A stretch of DNA of 32,320 bases from Methanosphaera sp. (GTDB taxonomy: Archaea > Methanobacteriota > Methanobacteria > Methanobacteriales > Methanobacteriaceae): the NCBI GenBank assembly GCA_017431845.1, contig JAFRKG010000005.1, positions 1-32,320 of the forward strand, written 5' to 3'. How positions within the stretch are numbered: the first letter of the stretch is position 1; every line of letters starts with the position of its first letter. Made by a program: the position numbers and the translations under genes. Below, one piece after another: positions 23,243 to 32,320 of the stretch. A model generated the notes under the pieces. That model was given only the letters and a program-made list of their open reading frames with translations, did no database searches and had not been told where the DNA came from.

Positions 23243-23680
23243 TTATATAATTTCAGCTATTCCGCCTACTTCTTCGATTTTTTCAATAGCACCTTTAGAG
23301 AATTTAGGTGATTTGATTGTCAATGAAGTGGATAATGAACCTTTTGCTAAAACTTTGTTGTAACCTAGTTCAGTTACATCTAACACAATTTGGCCATCTT
23401 CTTCTACTGCAATTTTATCTGCTAGATATTTTTCAAGATTGTTATCAATATCTAGAAGATTGATAGGTTTAAATTGTTGAATAGTTTTTGTAGGACGTGT
23501 GAAACCATATTTACCGAAGTGTTTAGGATCGTTAATAACCATCCAAGTTTTGTGGTGTTTGTTTAAACCTGCGTTTCCACGACCTCCACGGTGTCCTGCA
23601 CCTCGACGTTTTTTAGTACATCCTCCACCAACAGATCTTGAACCTCGTAGTTTTCTGATTTTTTTAGTTTTTCTTATCAT
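23243..23680 (-). CDS. rpl15: Ribosomal protein L15 (uL15)
   Basis: This large-subunit protein of 145 aa has a basic, glycine-rich N-terminus (KIRKLRGSRSVGGGCTKKRRGAGHRGGRGNAG in part) that winds into rRNA. The central HHKTWMVINDPKHFGKYGFTRP is typical of archaeal and eukaryotic members. It is placed 17 bp after L30 and 57 bp before secY. Confidence 0.96.
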   Translation of the reverse strand: MIRKTKKIRKLRGSRSVGGGCTKKRRGAGHRGGRGNAGLNKHHKTWMVINDPKHFGKYGFTRPTKTIQQFKPINLLDIDNNLEKYLADKIAVEEDGQIVLDVTELGYNKVLAKGSLSTSLTIKSPKFSKGAIEKIEEVGGIAEII

Positions 23681-23697
23681 TCATGACACCTACAAAT

Positions 23698-24156
23698 TTA
23701 AATCATTTTTTCAAGTAATTCATTAATATTCTCAGATCTGTAACCAAGTGATCCTCCTTCTGTGAAAGGTTGTCTTGTTCCTTCGTAACCTTTTCTTGGA
23801 GGGTTTAAACGGAATAATGGTTTTAATCCATTTTCTTTAAGGGTGGTTTCACCATTGAATATTGCTACAGATAAAGCTTCTACTGAATCATATTCAGTGT
23901 TTTCTTTAACATATTCATCTGTTACTCTTCTGTTACCGGAAAGTCTTCCTCTTTCAGAAACTAAAGTTTTAAATGTTTCTTCAGATACTTCTCCCCAGGT
24001 AATGTAATCTTTTGCTTTTTGTAACATTCCTTTGTAACTTGGTGTTTCTGGAATTACAACTGCATGACTTATTCTTGTAAGATTAAGCATATCAAGTGTA
24101 TCTGCGATGTTTTTTCTAATTCCAGTTCTTCCACGAATTCTTATAACTGCATACAT
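23698..24156 (-). CDS. rpl30: Ribosomal protein L30 (uL30)
   Basis: This is a large-subunit protein. The 152 aa chain is the long archaeal form: the bacterial-type core ([24 protein letters not shown]) is followed by the archaeal extension with [13 protein letters not shown] and [18 protein letters not shown]. It starts 14 bp after S5. Confidence 0.96.
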   Translation of the reverse strand: MYAVIRIRGRTGIRKNIADTLDMLNLTRISHAVVIPETPSYKGMLQKAKDYITWGEVSEETFKTLVSERGRLSGNRRVTDEYVKENTEYDSVEALSVAIFNGETTLKENGLKPLFRLNPPRKGYEGTRQPFTEGGSLGYRSENINELLEKMI

Positions 24157-24170
24157 AATAAAAACCTCAC

Positions 24171-24854
24171 TTAATCAATTACTCCAAGAGCTTTAAGTTC
24201 TTGTTCACTTGATTTTACACTAGATAATGCTTTAAGAGCATCAAATACTGCTCCTGCAAAGTTAATTGTAGTTTGTGTTTGACCACTGGTCATACTCCAT
24301 ACATCAGCAATACCTGCTAATGAAAGGATGGTTTTACCTACATTTCCTATTGCAAGGTTTACTCCTGCTGGTGCTGGTATAAGTGTTACTTTTACACTGC
24401 TTCTTTTACCTTCAACTTTGTAAGGTACTGTGTGTCTTCTACCGCAACCGCAACCCCAGTCACCGCATCCTCTTCGTACTTTAATTAGGTTGTATTTTGC
24501 ATCATCAACAGCTTTTCTGATAGCAGGACCTACTTCTTGGGATTTACCTTGACCTAATCCTACGTATCCATCTTTATTTCCAACTGCTACGATTACTCTA
24601 AAGTTAACTTTTCTACCAGATTTGTGCATTCTTTGAACAAGGTTAACATCCATAACTTCTTCTTCAAGATCTGGTAATAGTGCGTCAACAATTTCTAATT
24701 CCATTATAGGAAGACCTTTGTCTAATATTTGATCAATATCAGTTATTTCGCCTTCTTTAACTTTTCTACCAAGTTCTGTTTTTGGTTCCCATGCTTCAAC
24801 ATTGAACTTGTTAGTAGAATTCTTGTTGTTTGATCTATTTGATCTTTTGCTCAT
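24171..24854 (-). CDS. rps5: Ribosomal protein S5 (uS5)
   Basis: This small-subunit protein of 227 aa takes part in decoding accuracy. It has the double-stranded RNA-binding region ([21 protein letters not shown], about 99-119) and the archaeal Cys-rich loop [18 protein letters not shown]. An archaeal N-terminal extension of basic Asn/Ser-rich residues is present. It overlaps the end of L18 by 4 bp. Confidence 0.96.
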   Translation of the reverse strand: MSKRSNRSNNKNSTNKFNVEAWEPKTELGRKVKEGEITDIDQILDKGLPIMELEIVDALLPDLEEEVMDVNLVQRMHKSGRKVNFRVIVAVGNKDGYVGLGQGKSQEVGPAIRKAVDDAKYNLIKVRRGCGDWGCGCGRRHTVPYKVEGKRSSVKVTLIPAPAGVNLAIGNVGKTILSLAGIADVWSMTSGQTQTTINFAGAVFDALKALSSVKSSEQELKALGVID

Positions 24855-25432
24855 TGTGTTGCCTCATCTATTTTATTTTTAACGCTTTCAAAATGATCTG
24901 GTATTTCTTCTGGAGATAATCCACATCTTATGTAATTTGCGAATTTTGCGTTTTTCTCATCATCATCCATGTTTTCTGCATATTGTGCAATATGTTCTCC
25001 TCTGATTCTTGAGTCATCAGGTAAGATGGATTCATTGTGAGGTATGTATAATCCTGCATCTAAAGCTCCTTTTAGCACTGCATAAATTTTTGTACCTTTT
25101 ATTGCTGGTTGTAATCCTATGTCTAAAATTGTTTCATCATAGTCTTCATTAAGTGCTCTTTTACCAAATAAGTATCCGGTAAGGTAAGCTGCAGATGTAT
25201 TTTTACCATTTCCTAACCATCCATAATCTTTTAGTTGTTTGGATGTTGCTGAAACTAATGTTTCATCCCCGTTTTCTCCAATTTTAACTAGTTGTGTTAT
25301 GGTGTGGTTTGATGTGATTCTTACAACCATTCTGGTTTTGTCGAGGTCAACTAATTTATATCTTTTGTTGTAATTAGTTTTTCCTTCTCTTCTTCTTTTG
25401 AATTGTACTTTATATGTTGCTCCACGTGCCAT
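24851..25432 (-). CDS. rpl18: Ribosomal protein L18 (uL18)
   Basis: This large-subunit 5S rRNA-binding protein has the long archaeal/eukaryotic form (193 aa). Conserved stretches are [18 protein letters not shown] at the start, [12 protein letters not shown] and [15 protein letters not shown]. It starts 3 bp after L19e and overlaps S5 by 4 bp. Confidence 0.96.
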   Translation of the reverse strand: MARGATYKVQFKRRREGKTNYNKRYKLVDLDKTRMVVRITSNHTITQLVKIGENGDETLVSATSKQLKDYGWLGNGKNTSAAYLTGYLFGKRALNEDYDETILDIGLQPAIKGTKIYAVLKGALDAGLYIPHNESILPDDSRIRGEHIAQYAENMDDDEKNAKFANYIRCGLSPEEIPDHFESVKNKIDEATQ

Positions 25433-25435
25433 AAT

Positions 25436-25894
25436 CTATTCCCCCGTTTCTTTTAGCATTCCGTGGTCTTTTGCATAAGTTTTCATGTATGATTTACTTC
25501 TAAATGCTCCACCTTTTGCCATATTATATAATTTACGGTATGTAGTTCTGTCGATTTCATCGTTAGCACGCATGTCTTTAAGAACAACTCTTAAAGAACG
25601 GATTGTACTCATCCATGCTTCTTTCTTAGGAGTTCTTGCTTTTTTAGCCCCTTTGATACTACCATGGCCTCTTCTTCTACCTTTTTTCTTTTGTTCAGCA
25701 TTCTTTTTTGCTCTGTAACTGCTTATTCCATTAACAGGTTTGGCTTTAATAACACCGTCATTAATCAAAGCTTTGATACTATTTCTAGTGATTGCCCTGG
25801 ATACTTCTTCGAGGTGATCTGGATCAATCCATACTCTGTTAACTCCTACTTTAAGTATTTTTGCAGCTAATTTTTTCTGTGTGGTAAGATTCAT
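25436..25894 (-). CDS. rpl19e: Ribosomal protein L19e (eL19)
   Basis: This is an archaeal/eukaryotic large-subunit protein. MNLTTQKKLAAKILKVG and the basic GRRRGHGSIKGAKKARTPKK segment identify it. The ATG at 25894 gives 152 aa and has GGAGG seven bases upstream; the in-frame ATG at 25924 lies before that site and is rejected. The 81-bp gap to L32e has no gene. Confidence 0.95.
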   Translation of the reverse strand: MNLTTQKKLAAKILKVGVNRVWIDPDHLEEVSRAITRNSIKALINDGVIKAKPVNGISSYRAKKNAEQKKKGRRRGHGSIKGAKKARTPKKEAWMSTIRSLRVVLKDMRANDEIDRTTYRKLYNMAKGGAFRSKSYMKTYAKDHGMLKETGE

Positions 25895-25975
25895 GAAAAT
25901 CCTCCTTAATATAATAAACTTCATTAAGATTTTTACATAATGTATTCAACCTTGAACCATTACTAAAAACAAATC

Positions 25976-26305
25976 TTAATTTAATAGTTTTACCCCGTTT
26001 TCTTTAGCGTATGCTTCAATTAACTGTCTTTTTCTATTTCCTACTGTAGCAGCTATTCTTGCTGCATCAGTTTCAGGATTTAAAGCTTTGATTTGTTCAA
26101 CATTTTCGACTAATACATCTTTAAAACCTGAAGGATGTAATCCTCTAGTAGCTTTTGGACATCTGTATCCAACTCTAGCCATTGCAGGTTTTCTTGCTTG
26201 GTATCGTCGTCTTTTACTTAGTTTACCTCTAGGTCTACGGTAACTGTCACCAAGTTTTTTGTATCTCCAATATTCTTGTCTTTTGAAAGTTGGTTTTTTA
26301 GTCAT
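25976..26305 (-). CDS. rpl32e: Ribosomal protein L32e (eL32)
   Basis: This is a large-subunit protein. FKRQEYWRYKKLGDSYRRPRGK and the HPSGFKDVLVENVEQI stretch are diagnostic. At 109 aa it is shorter at the N-terminus than many archaeal versions. AGAGGAAG precedes the ATG at normal spacing, so the short form is probably real. Confidence 0.94.
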   Translation of the reverse strand: MTKKPTFKRQEYWRYKKLGDSYRRPRGKLSKRRRYQARKPAMARVGYRCPKATRGLHPSGFKDVLVENVEQIKALNPETDAARIAATVGNRKRQLIEAYAKENGVKLLN

Positions 26306-26327
26306 AATAACTTCCTCTTTAAAAATC

Positions 26328-26885
26328 TTATTCTAATTCTTCCTGTCTTTTATCTACTAAGTAAATTCCGTCTTGGAATATACGAGGATCACGTCTTTTA
26401 ATTTTGGTAGCTTGTTCAATGTTAGCCATTGTTTGACCTACGTGTTCTTTGTTAACACCAGTGATAGTTACATCGTCACCTTTAACTTGAACTTTTACAT
26501 CATCACCAATAATTTTTGCTACACGTGGACTTCTTTCCCCTAGGAAGTTGTCAATTGTAACTTTTTTACCTTGAACTTTCACAGTCATTGGAAAGTGAGC
26601 ATAGACGATTTTCATTTTGTAAGTAAAACCATGTTTTACACCATAAATCATGTTTGAAATATGTGATTTAATAGTTCCTACCATAGCTTTATCTTTTTTG
26701 TTTGGGAATGCTACAAATATTGTAACATTTTCATCATCTTTTGTTACGGTAATATTGTTATGGTTGAAGTTTCTCTTAATTTCTCCGCCATTTCCTTTTA
26801 CAGTAACATCATTGTTTGCTTCTACTGTTACTGTTACATCTTCAGGAATAGGGATTATCTCTGTTATATCTGCTAATTTAACCAT
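26328..26885 (-). CDS. rpl6: Ribosomal protein L6 (uL6)
   Basis: This 185 aa large-subunit protein has two tandem alpha/beta domains. The archaeal pattern shows in IPIPEDVTVTVEANNDVTVKG in the first half and HFPMTVKVQG...FLGERSPRVAKI in the second. GGTG precedes the ATG. It starts 8 bp after S8. Confidence 0.95.
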   Translation of the reverse strand: MVKLADITEIIPIPEDVTVTVEANNDVTVKGNGGEIKRNFNHNNITVTKDDENVTIFVAFPNKKDKAMVGTIKSHISNMIYGVKHGFTYKMKIVYAHFPMTVKVQGKKVTIDNFLGERSPRVAKIIGDDVKVQVKGDDVTITGVNKEHVGQTMANIEQATKIKRRDPRIFQDGIYLVDKRQEELE

Positions 26886-26893
26886 TTTTTCAC

Positions 26894-27286
26894 CTAATAT
26901 ACATAAACTAATAATCTTCCACCAATTCCAGCTTCTTTAGCTTCGTGGTGGGTCATTACACCTTGTGGTGTAGTTACGATAAGAATACCGAAGTTCTTTG
27001 CTGGTAAGTATCTTTTCTCAAATTCTTCGAATTCATCGTTTTTTACAGCGTGACGAGGTTTGATAACACCACATTTGTTGATGTTACCTGCTAATTCTAC
27101 ATTAAATATTCCAGCTTTACCGTCATCTACTAATTCAAAATTTCCTATATAATTTTCCTTTTGCATTACGCTTAATACATGTCCAATGAGTTTGGATGCA
27201 GGTTTGATAGTTGCACTATCATTACCTTGTAACTCGTTGTTTCTGATGTTTGTTAAAGCATCTGCAAGAGGGTCCATAAGAGACAT
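26894..27286 (-). CDS. rps8: Ribosomal protein S8 (uS8)
   Basis: This small-subunit protein of 130 aa binds central-domain 16S r[21 protein letters not shown] and the C-terminal [19 protein letters not shown] are characteristic. It starts 17 bp after the small S14 gene. Confidence 0.96.
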   Translation of the reverse strand: MSLMDPLADALTNIRNNELQGNDSATIKPASKLIGHVLSVMQKENYIGNFELVDDGKAGIFNVELAGNINKCGVIKPRHAVKNDEFEEFEKRYLPAKNFGILIVTTPQGVMTHHEAKEAGIGGRLLVYVY

Positions 27287-27303
27287 TCTATAAACACTCC
27301 TGT

Positions 27304-27447
27304 TTAGTTATATTTTTTAAATCCGATTTTTGGAGCTATTTCTCTGAAGCATTGACGACAAAGGTTTAAACCATATCTTCTTACTATTGCTGAGTGATCT
27401 CCGCATCGACTACATTTTCTTGCTGCTTTCCCGTATTTTCTTGGCAC
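27304..27447 (-). CDS. rps14: Ribosomal protein S14 (uS14), zinc form
   Basis: This small gene was found by translating the gap between L5 and S8 on the minus strand. It begins with GTG at 27447, has 47 codons and ends with TAA at 27304. The product starts [18 protein letters not shown] and has the zinc-binding Cys12, Cys15, Cys30 and Cys33 pattern (CSRC...CRQC), ending in [15 protein letters not shown] ends four bases before the GTG. Position between L5 and S8 is the normal place for S14. Confidence 0.95.
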   Translation of the reverse strand: MPRKYGKAARKCSRCGDHSAIVRRYGLNLCRQCFREIAPKIGFKKYN

Positions 27448-27459
27448 AATAATCACCTT

Positions 27460-27966
27460 CTATTCTATAGTAACTTGGAATTTTTCTTTCATTAATTCCA
27501 TTGATTCTTCTTTTGTAACTCTTTGTGCTTTTGGTATTTTTTTAGGTCTGATTCTTCTTTCTTTAATTCTGTGACCAGGTTTTTGGAAAGTTACTGAAAC
27601 ATCCATACCAAAAATTCCAATATCAGGATCATATCTTACACCAGGAATATCAATGTGTTCTCTGATACCGAAGGATACGTTACCTTCTTTATCAAATTGA
27701 GAAGCTTTGATTCTGTTTTCTAATCCAGCTAATACCATAGATATGATTTTTTCAGCTTTTTCTCCTCTTAATGTAACTTTACATGCAATTGGTTGTTTTT
27801 TACGAATACCAAATTCAGGGTTTGTTACTTTTGAGTATGTTCTTACAGGTGTTTGATCTACAAGAGTTTCAATTAATTTTTCTGCTCTTGTTAATTTTTC
27901 CCCACCTTCACCAACACCAATGTTGATGGTTGCTTTTGCTATGTAAGGTTTTTCCATCACATTCAT
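27460..27966 (-). CDS. rpl5: Ribosomal protein L5 (uL5)
   Basis: This large-subunit protein of 168 aa binds 5S r[51 protein letters not shown] and [18 protein letters not shown] (in part) identify it. The ATG at 27966 is chosen because AGGAG lies nine bases upstream, inside the end of S4e; the ATG at 27975 directly abuts that site. The gene ends with TAG, so TAG is a real stop in this operon. Confidence 0.95.
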   Translation of the reverse strand: MNVMEKPYIAKATINIGVGEGGEKLTRAEKLIETLVDQTPVRTYSKVTNPEFGIRKKQPIACKVTLRGEKAEKIISMVLAGLENRIKASQFDKEGNVSFGIREHIDIPGVRYDPDIGIFGMDVSVTFQKPGHRIKERRIRPKKIPKAQRVTKEESMELMKEKFQVTIE

Positions 27967-27967
27967 A

Positions 27968-28696
27968 TTAGTCATCTCCTAATAATGATATGACAGGTTT
28001 ATCTGTACCTACAACAAATACATATTTTGCTAAGGTTAAGAATGAACCTTCTTCTGTTGCAATTAATACTGTGTTTGATTTTGAAGATTTTGTGATGTTA
28101 ATTTCTTCGATTTTACCGATTTCACCAGTGTGTTTACCACCAGTAATTAATGCTAAAGAACCTACTTCAAATTTTATTGAATCTGAAATGTTTTGTTCTG
28201 GTACATTTAATAATAATACATCACTTGTTTTGTAATCATCTTCTTCGATGATAACGTTTCTACCATCATGTAAGTTTAATTGAGTTTTTCCACCTTTGAT
28301 TGTGGTTTTGTTTTCAATGCTTACTAATTTGAATGATGCATCTTTTTCTTCAATTTCGTTTAGTACTAATCTTCCTTTGTAGTCAGGTATTAAACGGTAG
28401 TATTTGTTTAGTTTAGGAATGGAAATAACATCCATGAAACCTACAGGGAATCTGTGGTCTTTTCTTGCTGTTCCATCTACTAATACATCACCATTGTTTA
28501 AGATAATTTTTGCTTCACGAGCATTTTCTGCTACGTTTAAGATATCTCTTAATACCATTACTAAAGGTAATGATTTATCTAAAGCATGTGGCCCTGCACT
28601 TGTTTTGGTTGTCCATTTTTCTTCTTTTTTGTGTATAGGCCAGGTTTTAGGTGCTTTAAATCTTTTTAAGTGTTTACTTGATCCCATATTTGCCAT
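27968..28696 (-). CDS. rps4e: Ribosomal protein S4e (eS4)
   Basis: This small-subunit protein is found in archaea and eukaryotes, 242 aa. [18 protein letters not shown] is the conserved start region, an S4 RNA-binding segment follows (about 43-100), and a C-terminal KOW-like part contains [24 protein letters not shown] precedes the ATG. The start lies 2 bp after L24. Confidence 0.96.
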   Translation of the reverse strand: MANMGSSKHLKRFKAPKTWPIHKKEEKWTTKTSAGPHALDKSLPLVMVLRDILNVAENAREAKIILNNGDVLVDGTARKDHRFPVGFMDVISIPKLNKYYRLIPDYKGRLVLNEIEEKDASFKLVSIENKTTIKGGKTQLNLHDGRNVIIEEDDYKTSDVLLLNVPEQNISDSIKFEVGSLALITGGKHTGEIGKIEEINITKSSKSNTVLIATEEGSFLTLAKYVFVVGTDKPVISLLGDD

Positions 28697-28698
28697 GA

Positions 28699-29052
28699 TT
28701 ATACCTTCCTATTTAATGCACTGTTTCTTCTTTCATCATCTAAATAAATATCTGTAATTACTAAGTTTGATGGGTGAATTGGTTGGTATAATTTTGTACC
28801 ATCTTGTTTTTGGCTTGAAGCACCGTCAACAAGTACACGGTAATTTTTAAGATCTACACCTTCAACTATTCCTTCAGTTCCTTTAAAGTCACCACGTACG
28901 ATTTCAACTTCATCTCCTTTTCTTACAGGGAATGATCTTCTGTTGAATTCTTTTCTTAAATCATCAGATAAGTGTACGCTCATTGAGTTGTGACGTTTAT
29001 GTAGTGGAGCTGTATATAACGCTTTACGTTGTTTTCTTGGTTGTTTTGACAT
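28699..29052 (-). CDS. rpl24: Ribosomal protein L24 (uL24)
   Basis: This large-subunit assembly protein has a KOW motif (VRKGDEVEIVRGDFKGTEG). MSKQPRKQRKALYTAPLHKR is the archaeal N-terminus. The ATG at 29052 (117 aa) is preferred: GGGTGA lies six bases upstream, and the in-frame GTG at 29061 is part of that ribosome binding site. It starts 11 bp after the L14 stop. Confidence 0.95.
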   Translation of the reverse strand: MSKQPRKQRKALYTAPLHKRHNSMSVHLSDDLRKEFNRRSFPVRKGDEVEIVRGDFKGTEGIVEGVDLKNYRVLVDGASSQKQDGTKLYQPIHPSNLVITDIYLDDERRNSALNRKV

Positions 29053-29063
29053 TTTTTTCACCC

Positions 29064-29462
29064 TTATACGATTATACTTGCAGCACTACCAATTGCAGGC
29101 CAAAGATCTGCAGCTTCTTTTGCAATAGGTCCTCTGATTTCTGAACCTTTAAGTACACCATCTTCTGTGATGATTACAGCTGCGTTGTCTTCAAATTTTA
29201 CTCTAAGACCATCAGCTCTTCTGTACTCTTTTTTCTGACGTACTACTACTGCTGTTGTAACTTCTCTTCTCATGTCAGCTGTTCCTTTTTTAACGGAAAT
29301 AACTACCATGTCACCTACACCTGCAGATGCAAGTCTTCTTCTAACACCTTTAAATCCTTTTACAGAAATTATTTCTACTTCTCTTGCTCCAGTATTGTCT
29401 ACACATTTAAGTCTAGCACCAATAGGAAGTGATTTGGAGACTTTTGATGTAATTGCTTTCAT
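29064..29462 (-). CDS. rpl14: Ribosomal protein L14 (uL14)
   Basis: This 132 aa protein lies at the subunit interface. [21 protein letters not shown] and [18 protein letters not shown] are diagnostic of the archaeal form. GGAG precedes the ATG. The gene starts 5 bp after S17. Confidence 0.97.
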   Translation of the reverse strand: MKAITSKVSKSLPIGARLKCVDNTGAREVEIISVKGFKGVRRRLASAGVGDMVVISVKKGTADMRREVTTAVVVRQKKEYRRADGLRVKFEDNAAVIITEDGVLKGSEIRGPIAKEAADLWPAIGSAASIIV

Positions 29463-29467
29463 TTTAT

Positions 29468-29788
29468 CTATTCTCCTTCTTTAACTTCTACTAGCACGAA
29501 ATGTTTAGTTTTACTAAGTTGTCTGCATTCTGCTATTTTTACAGAATCTCCAACTTTTACATCAATACAATCTGGTTTGTGTGCTTGTATTTTTGAATTT
29601 CTTTTTTCGTATCTTTCGTATTTTTTAATAAACTTATAGAAACTTCTTTCTACAGTTATTGTACGATCTGCCTTATCACTTGTAACTGTTCCTTCTATAA
29701 CTTGACCTCTTACAGAGAGTTCACCGTGAAATGGACAGTTAGGATCGTGACATTCGTTTTCTGGTTCTTTAACATTAATGCCTACCAT
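29468..29788 (-). CDS. rps17: Ribosomal protein S17 (uS17)
   Basis: This small-subunit protein has an OB-like fold. [17 protein letters not shown] in the N-terminal extension is typical of archaeal members, followed by the core [16 protein letters not shown]-like stretch and [20 protein letters not shown]. It is 106 aa and starts 4 bp after rnp1. Confidence 0.96.
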   Translation of the reverse strand: MVGINVKEPENECHDPNCPFHGELSVRGQVIEGTVTSDKADRTITVERSFYKFIKKYERYEKRNSKIQAHKPDCIDVKVGDSVKIAECRQLSKTKHFVLVEVKEGE

Positions 29789-29792
29789 TGTT

Positions 29793-30074
29793 TCACCTAA
29801 TTTTTTTAAATTTCTTTTTTATCCGGTCTTCAGGGCGGGCTAAAATAACTTTCCCATCAATTGAAACTTTATCACCATTTGGTAATGTAAACAATAATGT
29901 TACATTCTCTTTTGGGATAATTTTCTCATCTTCCCCCGTATCTATTTTAATAGTATTACGAGTTTCATCAATAATTATTCCATGTATTCCAATTAATCCT
30001 TCATGATTACTGTCAATAACTTCAACAGTTAATCCAATAAATTCATGTCGAAATACGTTTTGTGGAGTTATCAT
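29793..30074 (-). CDS. rnp1: RNase P protein component 1 (Rnp1/Pop4/Rpp29)
   Basis: This protein subunit of archaeal RNase P supports cleavage of tRNA 5' leaders by the catalytic RNA. The 93 aa protein has the Sm-like barrel with [22 protein letters not shown]-type start and [13 protein letters not shown]. It lies between SUI1 and S17, the usual archaeal position. Its ATG overlaps the end of an open frame that continues past the SUI1 stop. Confidence 0.94.
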   Translation of the reverse strand: MITPQNVFRHEFIGLTVEVIDSNHEGLIGIHGIIIDETRNTIKIDTGEDEKIIPKENVTLLFTLPNGDKVSIDGKVILARPEDRIKKKFKKIR

Positions 30075-30109
30075 AATAAAACTTCACATAAATGAATTTT
30101 TATTCCCTG

Positions 30110-30131
30110 TTCAATATCATAAAATATTGAA
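30110..30131. other. Inverted repeat between SUI1 and rnp1
   Basis: TTCAATAT (30110-30117) and ATATTGAA (30124-30131) are perfect 8-bp arms with a 6-nt centre. No U-tract follows, so this is not a standard terminator. It may be an RNA-processing hairpin within the operon message, or chance in AT-rich sequence. Confidence 0.4.
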
Positions 30132-30157
30132 TTATCATCTGAATCTTCTAGATTAAT

Positions 30158-30463
30158 CTATTTAATTTCTATAGTATCTGAGGAAAAACCCATACCTGCT
30201 AATACTTCTTTAACTTTACGTTTATGGTCTCCTTGTAATTCAATTTGACCTTTTTTAGCAGTTCCACCACAAGCACATTTAGACTTAAGAGTCTTAGTTA
30301 ATTCACGTATATCTATATCGTGTTCATCGATACCTTCAACAATAGTCATGAGTTTACCAAATCGACGACGTACTGTATATACTTTAACTTTTTGTACTTC
30401 ACGTGCAATTTCTTCACATACACATAGATCTTCTGGAAGACCGCATATTTCACAGATTTTCAT
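30158..30463 (-). CDS. sui1: Translation initiation factor, SUI1/eIF1 family
   Basis: This is a small (101 aa) archaeal aIF1/YciH-type factor acting on the 30S subunit in start-codon selection. An N-terminal zinc-like knuckle [13 protein letters not shown] (residues 4-16) is followed by the SUI1 domain with [33 protein letters not shown] and a [10 protein letters not shown] ending. It sits between L29 and rnp1 as in related methanogens. It ends in TAG; the same frame stays open for 28 more codons after it. Confidence 0.94.
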   Translation of the reverse strand: MKICEICGLPEDLCVCEEIAREVQKVKVYTVRRRFGKLMTIVEGIDEHDIDIRELTKTLKSKCACGGTAKKGQIELQGDHKRKVKEVLAGMGFSSDTIEIK

Positions 30464-30471
30464 CTCTATTC

Positions 30472-30678
30472 TTATTCTCCCTGTTGTTTATTTTCATTCA
30501 TTATAGTAAGAACACGGGCAATAGTTCTTCTAGTTTCTCTAATTTTACCAGGGTTATCTACTCCAGATACTGCTCCTTTACCAACTAATGTATCATATTC
30601 AGCATGAAGTTCATTAAGTTTAGTTTGAAGGTCAGATGGACTTAGTTCCCTAATTTCTTTACTTCTTAAAATAACCAT
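30472..30678 (-). CDS. rpl29: Ribosomal protein L29 (uL29)
   Basis: This short (68 aa) helical hairpin protein lies near the peptide exit tunnel. [22 protein letters not shown] and the conserved [18 protein letters not shown] are present. GGAG precedes the ATG. It lies 13 bp after S3. Confidence 0.96.
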   Translation of the reverse strand: MVILRSKEIRELSPSDLQTKLNELHAEYDTLVGKGAVSGVDNPGKIRETRRTIARVLTIMNENKQQGE

Positions 30679-30691
30679 AAGTGACTCCCCA

Positions 30692-31447
30692 TTATTCTTC
30701 TAAAGTTTCAATGTCTTCTTCTTCGGTAATTTCTTCAACTTCAGCTTCTGCTGAAAGTTCTTCTAATATGTCTTCACCAGTGATTTCTTCTTCAATTTCA
30801 CTTTCTTGAACTGCTTCAGTTGATACTGGAGCTTCTTCAACAATGTCAGATTCTTCAGGTTCACTAATTTCAACATAGTCTGGTAAAATTACTTCAGGTG
30901 GCATGATTCTTACATAAATTCCGAGTACACCAGGTTTTAGAGTTACTGTAGCAAATCCTTCTTTTACGTGTCTGATTGATGGTTCTCCACATTTTTTAAT
31001 GTATCCATCATTGAATTTTGCACAAGCAGATCTTGAACCTCTGATTTTACCAGAAATTGTAATTTCTACCCCTTGAGCACCTGCATTCATAATTCTTCTA
31101 ATGTTTGCGTATGCTACTCTTCTGAATTGCATTCCTCTTTGTAACATTGAAGCACATTTATGAGCCATGATTCTTGGGTTTAATTCAGGTACTTTAACTT
31201 CTTTAACTTCAACTTGAGGGTTTTCAAGATCGAAATTGTTTTGAAGAGTTTTGGTAATTGATCTTACGGTTTTTCCACCTCTACCAATAACCATACCTGG
31301 TTTTTCAGCGTAGACAATAACCATTGTTCCTACAGGTGTTACTTGAATATCCATTCCACCATATCCTGCTCTTTCGAGTTTAGTTTCAAGATATTCATCT
31401 ATTCGAGTTCTTTTTAATCCTTCTTTAACGAAATCTTTTTCAATCAT
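30692..31447 (-). CDS. rps3: Ribosomal protein S3 (uS3)
   Basis: This small-subunit protein lies at the mRNA entry channel. The KH domain carries GRGG at 55-58, followed by the C-terminal S3 domain (RGSRSACAKFNDG, GVLGIYVRIMPPEVILPDYV). The 251 aa chain ends in a long strongly acidic tail from about residue 195, as in some other methanogens. GGAGG lies within the end of L22, 11 bases before the ATG. Confidence 0.97.
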   Translation of the reverse strand: MIEKDFVKEGLKRTRIDEYLETKLERAGYGGMDIQVTPVGTMVIVYAEKPGMVIGRGGKTVRSITKTLQNNFDLENPQVEVKEVKVPELNPRIMAHKCASMLQRGMQFRRVAYANIRRIMNAGAQGVEITISGKIRGSRSACAKFNDGYIKKCGEPSIRHVKEGFATVTLKPGVLGIYVRIMPPEVILPDYVEISEPEESDIVEEAPVSTEAVQESEIEEEITGEDILEELSAEAEVEEITEEEDIETLEE

Positions 31448-31453
31448 TTGTAC

Positions 31454-31918
31454 TTAGGCCTCCCCCAATACGATTTGAATATGTGTTGTAGGTGTATTTG
31501 AAGGGCTAGCTCTACCAAATGCTCTTGGAGTCCAACCTCTTATGATAACCCCTCTGTTTGCTGATGCATGAACTAATTTAAGGTTTTCTACATCTAATTC
31601 TTCGTTTTCTGCATTTGCTTCAGCATTTTCGAGTACTTTTAAAATTGCTGCTGCTGCTTTAACTGGGTATCTACCAGATGGCCAACCTTTTAAATCACTT
31701 CTGTGACCAACTTTTTTGTTGTGTCTTTTGAAAGGTACTACTGTTTTTTTCTCAATAACATCTTCTAAAAATGCTTTAGCATCTTCTAAGTACATGTTAC
31801 GTATAGTTCTACAAATTTCCACTGAATGTTTTGGAGAAATTTTTAAACTGTGACCTGATGCTTTTGCTATTTTTTCATCTGGTTTAGCTTGATATGAGTA
31901 AGTATTTTTCTTTGCCAT
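31454..31918 (-). CDS. rpl22: Ribosomal protein L22 (uL22)
   Basis: This large-subunit protein lines the exit tunnel. The archaeal form is 154 aa: [50 protein letters not shown] and the C-terminal [18 protein letters not shown] precedes the ATG. It starts 15 bp after S19. Confidence 0.97.
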   Translation of the reverse strand: MAKKNTYSYQAKPDEKIAKASGHSLKISPKHSVEICRTIRNMYLEDAKAFLEDVIEKKTVVPFKRHNKKVGHRSDLKGWPSGRYPVKAAAAILKVLENAEANAENEELDVENLKLVHASANRGVIIRGWTPRAFGRASPSNTPTTHIQIVLGEA

Positions 31919-31933
31919 ATATATTTCTCCTAT

Positions 31934-32320
31934 CTATTTAAGTGGTACGAACATTGATGATCTTGTAGCACCCATACCAGGGTCTCCGTGTTGTACTCTG
32001 CTACGTGTTTGTGCAAATTCACCGAAGTAGCATCCAATCATTTCTGGTTTGATTGTTACTTCAACAAATTCTTTACCATTATAGATACCAAATGTGTATC
32101 CTACCATGTTAGGAAGTACAATTAAGTCACGACAATGTGTTTTGATAACTTCTGGTCTTCCATTATTATTTTCAATATCAACTTTTTCCATTTTAGCAAG
32201 AACTTTTTCTTGTCTTGGTAAAAATCCTCTTTTCAAGTATCTTCTTTGTCTTGAAGTTAATAATTCTATTACTTCTTCAAGGGACATTTCTTGAAGTTCT
32301 TCAAGTGTGTATCCTCTATA
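31934..32320 (-). CDS. rps19: Ribosomal protein S19 (uS19), N-terminus cut by window edge
   Basis: This small-subunit protein sits at the head of the 30S subunit. The reading frame stays open to the right edge: upstream of the internal Met at 32287 it reads [11 protein letters not shown], which is the normal archaeal S19 N-terminal region. The true start therefore lies beyond position 32320. [30 protein letters not shown] and [12 protein letters not shown] identify it. About ten residues are probably missing. Confidence 0.96.
   Translation of the reverse strand, partial: YRGYTLEELQEMSLEEVIELLTSRQRRYLKRGFLPRQEKVLAKMEKVDIENNNGRPEVIKTHCRDLIVLPNMVGYTFGIYNGKEFVEVTIKPEMIGCYFGEFAQTRSRVQHGDPGMGATRSSMFVPLK

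Noticed and set aside
30071-30160. Pyrrolysine read-through of TAG in SUI1
   Set aside because: Pyrrolysine is not expected in Methanobacteriales, L5 in the same operon ends in TAG, and the SUI1 domain is already complete at 101 aa.

Overview
The window is strongly AT-rich archaeal DNA. Its genes point to a methanogen of the order Methanobacteriales, most likely Methanosphaera or a close relative. The evidence is archaeal-type ribosomal proteins (eL14, eL19, eL32, eL34, eS4), archaeal RNase P subunit Rnp1, archaeal adenylate and (d)CMP kinases, isopentenyl phosphate kinase, type 2 IPP isomerase, and TATA-type promoters. This assignment is inferred from family knowledge and gene order, not from a search.

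Layout. Positions 1-179 hold a 23-bp tandem repeat array that runs off the left edge and leads into an AAA/DUF4143 ATPase (180-1472). Reverse-strand genes follow: ferritin (1490-1999), then the isoprenoid operon at 7308-2101, read right to left: mevalonate kinase, isopentenyl phosphate kinase, IPP isomerase, RNase J and a prenyl diphosphate synthase. These supply the prenyl chains of archaeal lipids. The stretch from 7309 to 19400 is an accessory mosaic. It holds two copies of a NudC-type Nudix hydrolase, each next to a DUF4013 membrane protein (8.5 kb and 17 kb); an MFS exporter; an arsenite module (acr3-arsR); a TetR regulator; a DUF169 protein; a short-chain dehydrogenase; a pyridoxal kinase; a Ser/Gly-rich surface protein; and a flavodoxin-fold protein.

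From 32320 down to 19512 the reverse strand carries the spectinomycin-type ribosomal operon and its archaeal extension: S19 (cut by the right edge), L22, S3, L29, SUI1, Rnp1, S17, L14, L24, S4e, L5, S14, S8, L6, L32e, L19e, L18, S5, L30, L15, SecY, AdkA, DUF106, L34e, Cmk, L14e. Many genes overlap by 4 bp or are only a few bases apart, which suggests translational coupling. A hairpin with U-tracts closes the operon just after L14e.

Several starts were moved to fit Shine-Dalgarno spacing or paralogue alignment: RNase J (TTG), NudC1, Acr3, ArsR, SDR, L34e, AdkA, SecY, L19e, L5 and L24. No rRNA, tRNA, transposase or CRISPR array was recognised. I do not see a complete unknown multi-gene system. 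The best leads are the 23-bp array beside the ATPase, the two near-identical palindromes upstream of the DUF169 gene, the twofold nudC/DUF4013 pairing, a palindrome wrapped around the tetR TATA box, and a gene-by-gene switch in codon dialect.
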